Of a stretch of DNA of 64,000 bases, positions 10,547 through 22,311 are shown piece by piece. Source of the stretch: Emmonsiellopsis sp. PD_33 (Eukaryota > Ascomycota > Eurotiomycetes > Onygenales > Ajellomycetaceae); NCBI GenBank assembly GCA_032988165.1, contig JANTQF010000022.1, positions 62,001-126,000 of the forward strand, read 5' to 3'. The position numbers and the translations under genes are program-made. Within the stretch, counting starts at the first letter, position 1. Each line of letters starts with the position of its first letter. The notes beneath the pieces are model-generated. The model was not told the origin of the DNA. It was given only the letters and a program-made list of their open reading frames with translations, and made no database searches.

Positions 10547-12069
10547 ATGTCCGCCAAATCCATCCTCGAGGCCGACGGCAAGGCCATCCTCAACTACCAC
10601 CTCACCAGAGCCCCCGTCATCAAGCCCTCGCCGCTCCCCCCCCCCTCCACCCACAATGCCCCCCCCAAGCTCGCCTCTCTCTACTTCCCCGAAGATGCCT
10701 CCGTCGACGCCGTACTCGACCAGGCCGAGTCCACATATCCCTGGCTGCTGGCCCCCGGCGCCAAGTTCGTCGCGAAGCCAGACCAGCTCATCAAGCGCCG
10801 CGGCAAGAGTGGTCTGCTCGCCCTCAACAAGTCCTGGCCTGAGGCAAAGGCCTGGGTGGCCGCTCGCGCCGGCAAGGAGCAGAAGGTGGAGACCGTCACC
10901 GGTGTGCTGAGACAGTTCCTCGTCGAGCCGTTTGTGCCCCATCCCCAGGAAACGGAATATTACATCAACATCAACTCCGTGCGAGAGGTATGTCTCTGGC
11001 CATTGTCTAAACATACAGCTTGGAATGGCAAGCTAATTAATTATACCAGGGCGACTGGATCCTATTCACACACGAAGGTGGCGTCGACGTAGGCGACGTC
11101 GACGCCAAAGCTGAGAAGCTGCTGATCCCCGTCAACCTGAAGCAATACCCATCCAACGAAGAAATCGCGGCCACCCTCCTCAGCAAAATCCCCAAGGGCA
11201 TCCACAATGTGCTCGTCGACTTCATCACCCGCCTCTACGCCGTCTACGTCGACTGCCAATTCACCTATCTCGAAATCAACCCGCTCGTCGTCGTCCCCAA
11301 CGCCGACAAGACCTCCGCTGCCGTGCACTTCCTCGACCTCGCCGCCAAGCTCGACCAAACCGCTGAATTCGAATGCGGCACCAAATGGGCCGTGGCTCGC
11401 GGCCCCGCTGCCCTCGGCCTCACCAACATCAAGCAGGATACCTCCAAGGTAACCATCGACGCCGGCCCACCAATGGAATTCCCCGCCCCCTTCGGCCGCG
11501 AGCTGAGCAAGGAGGAGAAATTCATCGCAGACATGGACGCCAAGACCGGCGCCTCGCTCAAGCTCACCGTCCTCAACGCCTCAGGCCGCATCTGGACCCT
11601 CGTCGCCGGCGGTGGCGCCTCAGTCGTCTACGCTGACGCCATCGCGTCCGCCGGCTTCGTCAGCGAACTGGCCAACTACGGCGAATACTCCGGCGCGCCC
11701 ACGGAGACCCAGACATTCAACTACGCCCGCACCGTGCTAGACCTCATGCTGCGCGCCCCCACACACCCGGACGGCAAGGTCCTCTTCATCGGCGGCGGCA
11801 TCGCAAACTTCACCAACGTCGCGTCCACGTTCAAGGGCGTCATCCGCGCCCTGCGCGAGGTCGCCCCCATCCTCAACGAGCACAAGACGCAGATCTGGGT
11901 GCGTCGTGCCGGGCCGAATTACCAGGAGGGCCTGAAGAATATCAAGGCCGTCGGCGAGGAGTTGGGGCTGGATATGCATGTGTACGGGCCTGAGATGCAT
12001 GTTAGTGGCATTGTGCCGCTGGCGCTGTCGGGGAAGAAGACGGATATTAAGGAGTTTGGGACTGCGTAG
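10547..12069 (+). CDS. aclB: ATP-citrate lyase subunit 2 (N-terminal-type, citrate/ATP-grasp half)
   Basis: Second subunit of the cytosolic ATP-citrate lyase. It carries the ATP-grasp citryl-phosphate-forming part, corresponding to the N-terminal half of animal ACLY. Exons are 10547-10987 and 11050-12069, joined in phase by a 62-nt GTATGT...CCAG intron (486 aa). Motifs include KPDQLIKRRGKSGLL (ATP-grasp), TYLEINPLVVVP (metal/ATP site), WTLVAGGGASVVYADA and GGGIANFTNVASTFKG. The ATG begins MSAKSILEADGKAILNY, the usual start. A short (GGAT)n repeat follows the stop. Together with aclA this is the complete enzyme. Confidence 0.96.
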
Positions 12070-13788
12070 GTTAGGTAATTGAATGAATAGACGGATGGAT
12101 GGATGGATGGATGTAATTAGGGAGTTTGATTTAAATGCATGCAGTTGTGTTATGTGGGAGATTTTTCTTCTGAATTGATGTGCATGTGCATGTGATGGAT
12201 GGCCTCTTTTCGCTTTTTCGCGTTTTTTTTAAAATTAGAAACTTTGATAATTCTTTCTCCTTTTTTCGTTTTTTCTTTTCTTTTCTTTTCTTTTGTTGTT
12301 GAGTATTTGGGGGCAGACTGCAGTGGACTGTGGGCTTGAGGGGGGGGAAAACCCGTACGGTTCCTCCATTAGGAAGGGAGTCATGGTAGATTAGATCGGA
12401 AGGCGAAGGGAAAGAAATGAGAAGGGAAATGAAAAATATAAGAGAAGAATGAATGGAGTTAAATATAAACTGACAAACTAACTAGATGAGAATTTCCAAG
12501 GAATGAATACCTTTTTCCTTTTATTTCATTACTTTGCTACCTCTTTTATTATTTCCCCATCCCTCTCCTTAGCTCATACAGATCACCAGATGAGGATGAA
12601 AATAAAGTAACCTTAAATCTATCCATGAATGTTATCTGGATCTATCACCGTAAATAAAATAACCATGTACATACATTATGCCAGTTAATAGTAAATCCCT
12701 TTCATTACCTACCTACTGTACCTACCCCCCCCTCCCTCCTACTAGATTTTTCAAACCAGACACCCGACCCTACCAATGCAAGCCAAGTTTCATCAGAACC
12801 TAATCTAAGCCTATATTGCCTAATTCGGTTGGAAAGGATCAGGGGCATTCCTTCAAGTTAGCATGAGGTGTTCAGCTTGACAAAAAAAAAACTTCCAAAA
12901 ACGTTCCATCCCGAAACCCGCCCGTAGAACCTCATTAGGTAGGTAGGGTTGACACCTACCAGACTATGGAGTAGCTAGATATGATTCTATCCCCTTTCCT
13001 CACTTTTATCTACATACGTACATGTACATAATGGTATGTAGTTATCTATCCTGTGTATCCATCCGGATTCCAGCCACAGTTGCTCTTCCTTCCCTACTAT
13101 AAACTCTGGACAAAGGAGGGCGGAGAGGAAGCTCTAGGCCTAGTTAACTGAATAAATAAATAGTTAACTGTAGCTAGCTAATAATAACTTTTCACTCTAA
13201 AATCCGGCCCGCTCTATACGATTCTATTCTGTTCTCGGGTCTCTCGGGATTTTCGGGATTCTCGCGTGCCGTTGTTCGGGAGAGGAGTTAGGTAGGTATC
13301 TGGTGGTTGGCTACTAAAATAGGGATATCGTACGAGCGCCGGCAGTTGGGATTCCGGTTGTTATTTGGTTGCCTGAGCAGGTATGTATTTATGTGTATAT
13401 CTCTATTTATTGGATTATTGAGTGATTGATTGATTAATGTGTGATATTTGTTTATTCTCTTCCTTTCTTTTCTCTCTCTCTCTCTCATTTTTTTGTTCCC
13501 AATTGCAAAAGAAGCCCCCTTTTTTCTCCACCAGGGGAAGATATATTCTAGACCCCTCCTTCCTAGATCCTGGAGGATTAACCAACTGGCTGCGTTCCAT
13601 TCCTTTGCTCAAGTTAAAAATAAACAAATAAGGTATATTAAGGTGCTGATATCCTCGAGCATCCCCCCCCTCCGTTACATTGGAGTGAGCTCCTCTTAGC
13701 AGTGGAAGAGAGGAGAAGAAGAGCTACATACTACTTCCTCCGCTCCGCTCCGCTCTACTCCTATCGCATCGCATTACAATTTACAACA
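12070..13788. other. 1.7-kb intergenic region aclB to ERG24
   Basis: No coding region can be supported. It contains several T-rich and pyrimidine runs (12230-12300, 13460-13500) and an AT-rich patch with repeated TAGTTAACTG-like words (13140-13190). It should include the aclB 3' UTR and the ERG24 promoter and 5' UTR. Confidence 0.5.
12093..12113. repeat. (GGAT)n microsatellite
   Basis: Five GGAT-type units in the presumed 3' UTR of aclB. Confidence 0.8.
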
Positions 13789-15425
13789 ATGCCGCCCCAA
13801 AAACCAAAACATAAACCAAACTATGAATTCTGCGGCCCGTAAGTCACACCCCCCCCCCTCCCCCCCTTCATAAACCTGCATGTGCAACTAACCCCTCTCC
13901 CGCAACCAGCCCCGGCGCAGCCCTCCAGGTCCTACTCCTCGCACCTCTCCTCTACCTAATGTACTTCACCTGCAACGATGTCTCCGGCTGCCCCGCGCCC
14001 GCCCTCCTCTCCCCACGCAGTCTGACCTGGTCAGCGCTCAAAGCGCAGATCCCCTGGCCGGTCGATGGGTTTGCGGGGTTTGCGAGTTGGGAGGTTAGTG
14101 GGTGGGTTGCGGTGTATTATTTTGTGAATTTGTTGCTTGGGTGGGGGTTGCCCGGGAATGTGGTGGAGGGGGGCGTGTTGGGGGGTGTTGGTGGTGGTGG
14201 TGAGGGGGATAAAGGGGTGAGGTTGAGGTATCGGTTTAATGGTTAGTAGATTCGGGTTCCTGTCAGCTATAACACGGAGGGAGAGAGAGAAGGCTAACAT
14301 CCACATCCAGCATTCACAACCACCCTCGTCCAACTCGCCTTCTGCGCCATCGGCACCGCCATCTACGGCGCCAACTTCCCCCTATGGACCTACATCTCCA
14401 CCCACTACCTCCAAATCCTCACCGCAAACGTCCTCCTCGCCTACGCCATCTCCCTCTTCGTCTACATCCGCAGCTTCGCCATAGACCCCAACAACCCCCG
14501 GCCCTCCCTCCGCCGCCTCGCCCTCGGCGGCGTCACCGGCAGTCCCATCTACGACTTCTACATCGGCCGCGAGCTGAACCCGCGCATCACCCTCCCGCTC
14601 ATCGGCGAGATAGACATCAAGACCTGGCTTGAGATGCGGCCCGGGCTGACGGGATGGGTCCTGCTAAACTGCGCGAGCATCGCGAAGCAGTACCGACTGC
14701 ACGGGTACGTGTCGGATAGCATGCTGGCCGTCGCATGCGTGCAGGCGTACTATGTTCTGGAGGGACAGTATGCGGAGGAAGGCGTGGTGGGGATGATGGA
14801 CGTTACGACGGACGGGCTGGGCTTCATGCTTACCTTTGGGGATATCGTGTGGGTGCCGTTTTTGTACTCGACGCAGTGTCGGTATCTGGCTGTTTACCCC
14901 GTGCGGTTGGGATGGCTGGGGTTGCTGGGTGTGGCGGCCGTGTTTGCGACGGGGCTGTATATCTTCCGCGCGGCTAATGGGCAGAAGTATCGGTTCCGCA
15001 CGCAGCCGGACCATCCGAGTGTCAAGGGGTTGAAGTATCTGCAGACGAAGAGGGGGACGAAGTTGTTGATTGAGGGGTGGTGGGGCGCGGCGAGGCATGT
15101 GAATTATTTTGGCGATTGGTTGCAGTCGTTGCCGTTTTGTTTGCCGACGGGGTTGGCGGGGTATGTTATTCTTCCTGCTGGGAGTTATGTTGCGGCTGCT
15201 GCGGCGGCGGGTGGGGCGACGATGCTTGATGGGCGGATGGTGGTGCAGGATGAGGCGGTTAGGGGGTGGGGGGCTGGCTATACGTACCTTTATGCGGTGT
15301 ATTTTGCTACCCTGCTGATTCATAGGGAGGGGAGGGATGACGCTGCTTGTCAGGAGAAGTATGGGGAGGATTGGGAGAGGTATAAGAAGATTGTTAGATG
15401 GAGGATATTGCCTGGGATTTATTAG
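13789..15425 (+). CDS. ERG24: Delta(14)-sterol reductase, ERG24 type
   Basis: ER membrane enzyme that reduces the C14 double bond in ergosterol synthesis after lanosterol 14-demethylation. Exons are 13789-13838, 13910-14241 and 14311-15425 (498 aa). It starts MPPQKPKHKPNYEFCGPPGA, matching the family's YEFGGPxGA start except for Cys in place of the first Gly. The sterol-reductase signature follows: GRELNPRI, DIKTWLEMRPGLTGWVLLN, DVTTDGLGFMLTFGDIVWVPF and HPSVKGLKYLQTKRGTKL. The C-terminus is EKYGEDWERYKK...GIY, as usual. Hydrophobic segments run throughout. A Gly-rich loop (GGVLGGVGGGGEG) just before intron 2 is unusual. It could be confused with ERG4 or lamin-B-receptor-like reductases, but the signature favours C-14 reductase. 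Confidence 0.9.
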
Positions 15426-16489
15426 AGGGGTTGTTTTTGGAGAAATCGTTTGCGGGCTTAGGAGGACAGAGGGAACCATGGCGTGGACAATTGAGCTCTG
15501 AAATGATATGTCGTTTTCCAATGATATCCCACTGCACTATATGCAACTGCATACTAGCAATCTGTAGAATTCAGGAAGAAATAGGATTCGCAGCTATACC
15601 TCCAGTATTGATACCGGAGCAGCATTCCTAAAAAGATCGCAAAGAAGCGTGCTGTATGTATAGTAGATTCGAGGTCATATATTCGTCGGTGGTAAGTAAT
15701 ACTTTATCGGGTTCCCCTAACATCGGCTCCGTGCTTAAGTCGATGAATACGATTCCCGAAATCAAACTTTTTAAATGTCCATCGCATCATGTCGAGCACT
15801 TCGCAAGTAATACCAGCTAATGATGACAGCAGCGAGCTCGCCAGCCCTCCGAAAGCGGTTATATTGAACTGGAGGGCCTGATGTATCTGGTGGTTATTGG
15901 CATAGTCGATCCGAATAGCTTCACAATAATCGGCTGCTCGCGTATAACCACAGTCTTCTTAGGTATCTGCCCCGCAGGCATCCTCTGTAACTGTTAAATA
16001 AGGGGGGTTGATATTCTCACTCACGCATCATAGTATCCAGGCCAATTGTGCGGATTATTTGCGAGTAACTGCTTCTTTGAAGCAGAAGGTGCAAAGATAA
16101 AGGGGTGATTCGGTTGCCTTTGAGGTAAGAATTATTAGAATCCAGTTGATCCCGTTTCGATAAGACCCGCGAGAACCATTCGCGTGTTGCCAGTAACTAC
16201 TATGTAGCTGAGTGTAGAAGATAGGATGTCGTCAGGATTTCCTATTTGGGCGACAGGTCAGCAAATTGGCTGAACTTAGTCATCGCACCCCCTATTCCAA
16301 CCCCCCGCTCGCTTTTCCCCCTGAATTCAAGTAGAATGAAAGTATTTGCTCAGGTACGGCTAATTGGTTATAAATTTCTAGCACGCGCAAACTCTTCTGT
16401 TCAATGCAGTCGTATATTGCAAAAAAACCGCGTTAATCTATGTTCTCATACAGGTGTCAATAGGTCATTAGTATGTTTAGCTTCAGACT
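15426..16489. other. 1.06-kb intergenic region ERG24 to NLR
   Basis: Convergent 3' flanks of ERG24 and the NLR gene. I find no supportable gene, RNA gene or repeat. Confidence 0.5.
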
Positions 16490-19400
16490 TCACCAGGTCT
16501 TGGAACGCGATACTTCCGGCGGGCTGACGGAATCCTCCTGTGAATCCTCCTGTGAACCCCGTAGTACATCCTCCTGCAAATCACACAAAAAACTAACATG
16601 TTCCACCGTATCTGGATGGTCGTCTCCCAAAACCTCCGCAGACAGCTCAACACACTCAGTCATCAACTTCAAAGCATCATCGCGGCGACCTTGCTCATAC
16701 AATATGCTTGAAAGATTGTACAAGCTTGTCAGTACGACAGGATGCTTGTTGCTCAGCACTCTTCTTTCCGTTTCCAACACTTGCCGCTGGAGTTCTTCGG
16801 CCTCGTCCAACTTTTCCTGCCGATGATACATAACCGCAAGGTTCCGCATCCTCGTTAGGGTGTGTAGACTCTCCTCTCCAAACTCTCTCATAATGATCTC
16901 CACACCTTTCCTGTTCATATCTTCGGCCTTTTTATGTTTCCCTTGAAGAAAGTAGACCTCTGCCAGACTGCCCATGAGGGACGGGTGAGACTTGAAAATC
17001 TCATCTTCCTTCATTGATCTTTTCGCAATCTTCATTGCCTGGCCCGCCAAAAGATCTTCCGCTTTATCCAGTTGGTCCCATTGGATACATATCCTCGCTT
17101 GGACGACTAGAACGGGTATTAATTGGCGATGCCGTCGCCCAAGTACCTGTTTCCGCGCCTCCAAGGACTGCTCACTCATTTTAGCAGCCATATCAAAATC
17201 GTGTTTCTCGAAAGTATAAACAGCGGCCTTGTAGAGAATATCCGCCCATTTTTCAAGGTACATGTCTCTGACTGGCCGATACGTTTGGATGACCGCGGCA
17301 TGCGGGAAAAGAGGTTGGCATATGCCCCAATTCTCATACTTGCCAAGCGGGAACGCCTCGCGGATAATCGCAATATACCGCTCTTTCCAATGTTCCTGTT
17401 CGTTGTTGAGCGCGAGCCATTTCTTCATTGAGAACTGGACTAGTCGATGCATCTCAAATGTCGACTCCTTCATATTTGTAACCAATGAATAGTTCCTCAA
17501 CGTGTGTATGTCCTCTTCGAAGTCGGTGTCTAGAGGCTCTGTTAGCCTTTCGTCCTCGTCTTGTTCATGTGTATAAGTCTGATGGGAATCCACGATACTG
17601 TGGCGGCCAAATAAGCTTTTAAGGCGAGAGCGTAGTCGAGAAGTTGTACGTGGTTTCTCTTCCATATATTCGGTAGAGTCGACGGGGTGATAATTATTCT
17701 TTAGGAGATATTCGGGAATATCATGTCGATCAAAAAAGCTCATAAGAGATAGTAGCCAAGTTGCCTGGGGCCTCGCCTTGCGAATGTGCTCGAACGACAT
17801 GTGCCAAGTAGCAATTATGGAATTCGACGCTTCACCGTCCCTGCGATCATCTCCCACGTCATATTTTAGCAAGCTTGCTCGGACGCTATCACTTTGCCGG
17901 AGGTCATCGAGATACTTGGAGACCGTAATGCGCGGTGTTCTTTGTCTGATATATGCGGCGGCCTGGGTAATTGCAAGGGGCATATAATCGAGCTCTTCAA
18001 GGAGTTCGACAGCTTGGGCGTCGTCAATGTTGCTTTTTAGTTTGTTTCGAAGCAAAACAAGAGTCTCTTCTTGGTTCATTTGTTTGATATCAATGATTTC
18101 CGAATCATTCCCGGCCAATTTATATGCCGCGTTTCGGTTCCTAGAAGTGATAACAATAGATCCATTCGGTGACTGAGGGATAAAATCTAGTAGAGAGTTT
18201 TGAGTATGATCGGGGCGTTCAAGATTATCATACGTTCCACTCCCGTCCGGTAAGTTGAAAAAGACGCTTTCATCGTCGGCGTTATCGATTATCATAATCC
18301 AACGGCCATTTGCCTCATCGCTGAGCCAGTTGTAAACGAGCTGTAGAATGTTTGTCTCCTGCTTGGCCGGGTCGAGAAGACGGACTTTCTGGGCAATGTT
18401 CTTATACCCTTCCTCGAATCTAACTCCGCTGCCCCCATGAATCCAAAAGACCCAGGTGTCCGGAAAGCGTTCCCTGCATCTATACGCGAACTCGATAGCA
18501 ATTTGAGATTTCCTATTTACTAAATTAGATCTGGGTTTCAGCCCTAGTCAATAAAGACACATACCCTACACCTCCCATTCCAACGAGGGCCACCCGGTTG
18601 TGGATTAGGGTGTCGTCAATTATTGATTCGACCCGACTGATGATATCCTGGCGACCCACGAACAATCTATCCCTCCTAAAAGGAACAGTAGATGATGCCT
18701 TAATCAATGGTGGTTGGTTTGGTCCCGGTAACGGTTGTTCAGCAGCTAAAAGACGGTTAGAATCGAGCAAATGGAATGTTTCCCCTCTGTAAAGGGGCCT
18801 ATAAGCAAGAGCCACTTACAAAAGCGACCCAATACAACCTTGGGGGCATAACGTTCGAATTGCCTCAGGTTCTTTATAGCAATTCTATATCCTTGGGTTG
18901 TCTTGCTGTCAAACTTGACGATATTAGAGTGATCGTCGTCAAGAGGTATCTTGTTCTCCATATGGTCAGGAAGGTGAAGGAGAGCAGAGTCCGCATCCAC
19001 GGCAGTCATAAACTCGCCTGTCCGTCCCCAGGACTGGTTTTCGGCATTCTAGAAAATCGTAATTATCAGCAAATTCCTTTTTCTGCCCTAGAATTCTCCG
19101 GATGTCTTACGAATTCTAATCGTCGTGTCTGCTTCGTCTCATAGAAGCTAATCACCTTCCGATCTCGGATGAGATTTTTGAACTCTGCTAACTGGAAAAA
19201 CAAATGATCGGATTTCACGTTGATCTGCTGGAGCAGTGAAAGACGAGGATGACTGTTATCCTCGCCCAGCATCCTTTTGATGTCGTCGATGACCAGGCCT
19301 TTATGTGGTATTCCGAAAAGAAGAAATCCATAGGTAGCTCTCAGGAGGGAGGATATCGTTGGGTGATCATCTCCGTTTGTATGAGCAGCCTGAATAATAC

Positions 19401-20226
19401 ACTATTCGTGGGACATTAGTGTATACATTCTTAGACGGCCGTAAGGGTGAGAATGGCCGACATACATGAGCCAATATAATACCCCCAAAGCTATGTGCAA
19501 TAAAAAATAATGGCCGTTTTCTTGACTATAAAAATATGTCCCGTCAGCGGTAGCCTTGAAACATTCGATCCTAGTTTCAATTGTTTTATATCCTACCTCA
19601 GCGGTGTCTCGCACTTGTTTTATTTCCTCCAAAAACATTCGGCCGTAATCCATAATCGTATCAACTCCATGGGTAGCAAGTTTTGAGTTGTAGCCGTATA
19701 TCATCGTGCGGCACCGGGGGAGATCTTGAGATAAGAAGTCTCGTAGCCACATTCGGCGCAGTTTCCCGCGACCCCTCCACGAGCCGAATGCATGCCCGTC
19801 GAGGCCGGTTATCGCGATGATACTTGTGATAGTGGAGAATCAGCAAGCGCAATGACACATTCTCGAGGTTGTCACCTACTCTGCGGAAACTCCATATTCC
19901 GGTTGCGTAGTATAGAGCTGAGTAAATCCATGGAAGTGGCGGTCGATGTTAATATCCCCTCCATCCATGTTAAGCTGCAGTTCTCTGAGCGGGTCCCTAT
20001 TCAATTCCGAAAGGAACTGAGGAATAACCCCCTGGACTTCCACCAGCGCATTTTGACTCTCGTCTCCATACGGCGACGGCACAAGAGCCACGGAGAATTC
20101 GACGATTGTCCGCTCCTCTTCTAACAGATTTCTTTCAAGGAAGGAGATAAACTCAGAGTCGCTGACATCGCTGGGCACTCCGCGCGCACGGAAGACGGTC
20201 GACTTCTTCAAAGGTGGAGAGGCCAT
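16490..20226 (-). CDS. Fungal NLR-type STAND protein: alpha/beta hydrolase + NB-ARC + TPR
   Basis: Seven exons on the minus strand: 19880-20226, 19597-19822, 19466-19525, 19111-19401, 18820-19048, 18565-18745 and 16490-18512. All phases agree, giving 1118 aa. Residues 1-115 (TVFRARGVPSDV...) form the short N-terminal module common to this family. A serine-esterase/SesB-like hydrolase follows, with ITGLDGHAFGSW, AHSFGG (nucleophile about S203) and LLFGIPHKGL. NB-ARC runs from about 410: P-loop GMGGVGKS (about 440-447), Walker B WIMIIDNADD (about 516-525), GSIVITSRNR (sensor) and DYMPLAITQAAAYI (GLPL-like). TPR repeats of kinesin-light-chain type cover about 830-1090. Such proteins are nucleotide-switch receptors linked to incompatibility and cell death. 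All core motifs are intact. The ligand is unknown. Confidence 0.88.
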
Positions 20227-20718
20227 CCGAAATCATTTCTCCTTCTTAACAATAACGTAAATTTGGTAGATACTGGATAAATTTGACGGAATTGCGATCT
20301 CGAGCCTGACGGAGGGGAGGGCAGTCTATTTCCCCTCCCAGATTGAATGGATCAGGCTCGGGCTGGACAGTCCACGCTCAAGCCAGCATGGGGGCCAAAT
20401 CGGCCTGCATCCTGGCTGGGATTTCACAGATTTCGATTGGTAAAGAATGGATGATGAGAGTCAAGATGCATTAGCGCTCTGCACTAGCTCGGCGCATGAT
20501 GTGGATAGAAACATAACGACCTCCTTCACAAACAATTTGAAATGAAAAACACAGGCTGAAGTGGGAAGAGGATGGAATAACGGGGACAAGATCAAGTTGC
20601 GGATGAGAATCCTGCTTGATTAAGAGCCTGCATTCCCTGGCTGTTGTTGCCCTTCACAATCGAAAGAAATTTGGGAAGCTCCAAAAAGACGGCGTTTATT
20701 TCCTGGGACTGCCTCTCG
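20227..20718. promoter_or_regulatory. 492-bp shared upstream region of the NLR and DUF6601-like genes
   Basis: Lies between two divergent start codons. The first ATG of the right-hand gene is at 20719; its frame is also open upstream but without an ATG. No clear TATA box. Confidence 0.45.
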
Positions 20719-21696
20719 ATGGCGAATTCCCAAGTCTCTTCGAACAAGCTTCGGCCTCCCTTCTCCCAGGAGAGAAGTCTCCTTGACCCAGCCAGAGTCC
20801 AACAACCGGTAACCGTTCGGCTCGATGGGGAGCTTCTGCTGTCTGCAGAAGAGCCAGCAAGGTATATGGATGTCGAACTGAAAACGCCCAAACTCGACAG
20901 AATCCATCGTCACCTATGGCTGGCAGGTCTTCCAAAGCCCGCTCGTCCTCTCCATCGCCAGAAACTCATGGATCGCACAATTCTTGTCACCGAGATCCCG
21001 GACGAGCATCTTGTGTGGCGCGAATCCGAGATTTTCATCAAACCGATTCCCGAGTTTTTGCTATCGTATGAATCGTGGGAGGATAGATTGTGCCGGGATG
21101 AAGAACTGCATCAGTGTGCTTGTGGTTTCTTGCTCTCGTACAGCTGGCTTGTTTGTTATAAAAGCGATTTCCGCGTCGCTAAAGATGTGGGCCTCCTGCC
21201 CGCCGAGATCGAGTGGGAGCAATGGAACCGCTTTGTCGCGGATTTCCTCGCCCATATCGACTTGCAAACACTTCAACACGTCTCCAAACGATATAGATAT
21301 GGAGAGCTCCGTCTTTCGCGTCTTCATTCGATCTATAGGTTCATGCCCTCGACTTTTTCAGCGGATAATTTCGTTCGCGGATATATGTCAGGCTCCACGT
21401 GGTACAGAGCCTTCTTCAAGCGCAACTTTGCCTGGCTTCTCGCCCTCTTTGTCTACGTGTCAGTCGTGCTGTCAGCCATGCAAGTGGGATTGGCTACAAA
21501 GCAGCTGGAGGGGAACGTACATTTTCACGAGGCTTCATATGGATTTGCGGTGATGTCTGTTGTGATTGTTGTGCTGAGTATACTTGTCATATTCATGCTC
21601 TGGGCTGTGCTGTTTTGGTATCATATATACTCTACGAGGCAGTATTCTAGAAATGTTGAAGCGAAGCGGACAAAGGAGGCAGAAGCCAAGGGGTAG
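20719..21696 (+). CDS. Two-TM protein of unknown function, DUF6601-like
   Basis: Single-exon gene of 325 aa. The start MANSQVSSNKLRPP is the first ATG in the open frame. The middle holds a conserved-looking core (LDRIHRHLWLAGLPKPARPLHRQ, HLVWRESEIFIKPIPEFLL, YSWLVCYKSDFRVAKDVGLL and YGELRLSRLHSIYRF). I recall this from ascomycete hypothetical proteins labelled DUF6601. The C-terminal third has two strong membrane helices (FAWLLALFVYVSVVLSAMQ, then YGFAVMSVVIVVLSILVIF) and a short basic tail. No enzyme motif is visible. It is head to head with the NLR gene. The family call is from memory and should be checked. Confidence 0.82.
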   Translation: MANSQVSSNKLRPPFSQERSLLDPARVQQPVTVRLDGELLLSAEEPARYMDVELKTPKLDRIHRHLWLAGLPKPARPLHRQKLMDRTILVTEIPDEHLVWRESEIFIKPIPEFLLSYESWEDRLCRDEELHQCACGFLLSYSWLVCYKSDFRVAKDVGLLPAEIEWEQWNRFVADFLAHIDLQTLQHVSKRYRYGELRLSRLHSIYRFMPSTFSADNFVRGYMSGSTWYRAFFKRNFAWLLALFVYVSVVLSAMQVGLATKQLEGNVHFHEASYGFAVMSVVIVVLSILVIFMLWAVLFWYHIYSTRQYSRNVEAKRTKEAEAKG

Positions 21697-22311
21697 CCGA
21701 AGGCTGGGCCGATAACATCAGCGGACCACTCCGGCTCTAGTATCAAATAATCATTGTTTCGGGTTCCCACATAACCCCTTTACTTCATCGGCTTCCTGTC
21801 TTGACTAGCAGGTTGCAACCCCAATGGCCGGTTTGGTGTATACCTACGCGCGCCCTTGAACATCCGATCGGGTGTCGTCAAGGTTCGGGTCGGCCCGTTA
21901 TTCCGCCCCGCTTCCCGACTCCGCCCCGACTCCGGTTCCGATCCCGATTGCCACCCCCTTCCCTTCCGGAATCAATTCTAACAGTCCCAAATAAAAATTT
22001 CAACAAATTCACCCCTCATCCCAACTCCAGTGTTTGTAATTAAGAAGAGTTTTAATATCCGCTAAGGCTCTCGGCCTAGTAGTAATTAGATATTCCCCAA
22101 CTTAATAACTAACTATCGGGTTGGAGTGCAGGGCCACACACAGAGCTATCTTGACCACCATCTCAACTAGTACACAGCACCCCAAATACGCTTCGACAGT
22201 TCATCTCCATAACATTACCAACCAACATGCAAAATCCCAGTTTCAAGTAGTACTCCTGCAATGACATTATGGACGACACCCTTATTTGCCAGGCCAAGTA
22301 GTGAGAGCAGA
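21697..22311. other. Intergenic, convergent 3' regions
   Basis: 615 bp between the DUF6601-like stop and the F-box-like gene stop. No gene or repeat seen; several short pyrimidine runs. Confidence 0.45.

Noticed and set aside
10538..11014. 158-codon minus-strand frame
   Set aside because: Antisense of aclB exon 1; Gly/Asp/Glu-rich shadow composition.
14664..15521. 285-codon open frame on the minus strand
   Set aside because: Antisense shadow of ERG24 exon 3, which has a clear sterol-reductase signature on the other strand.
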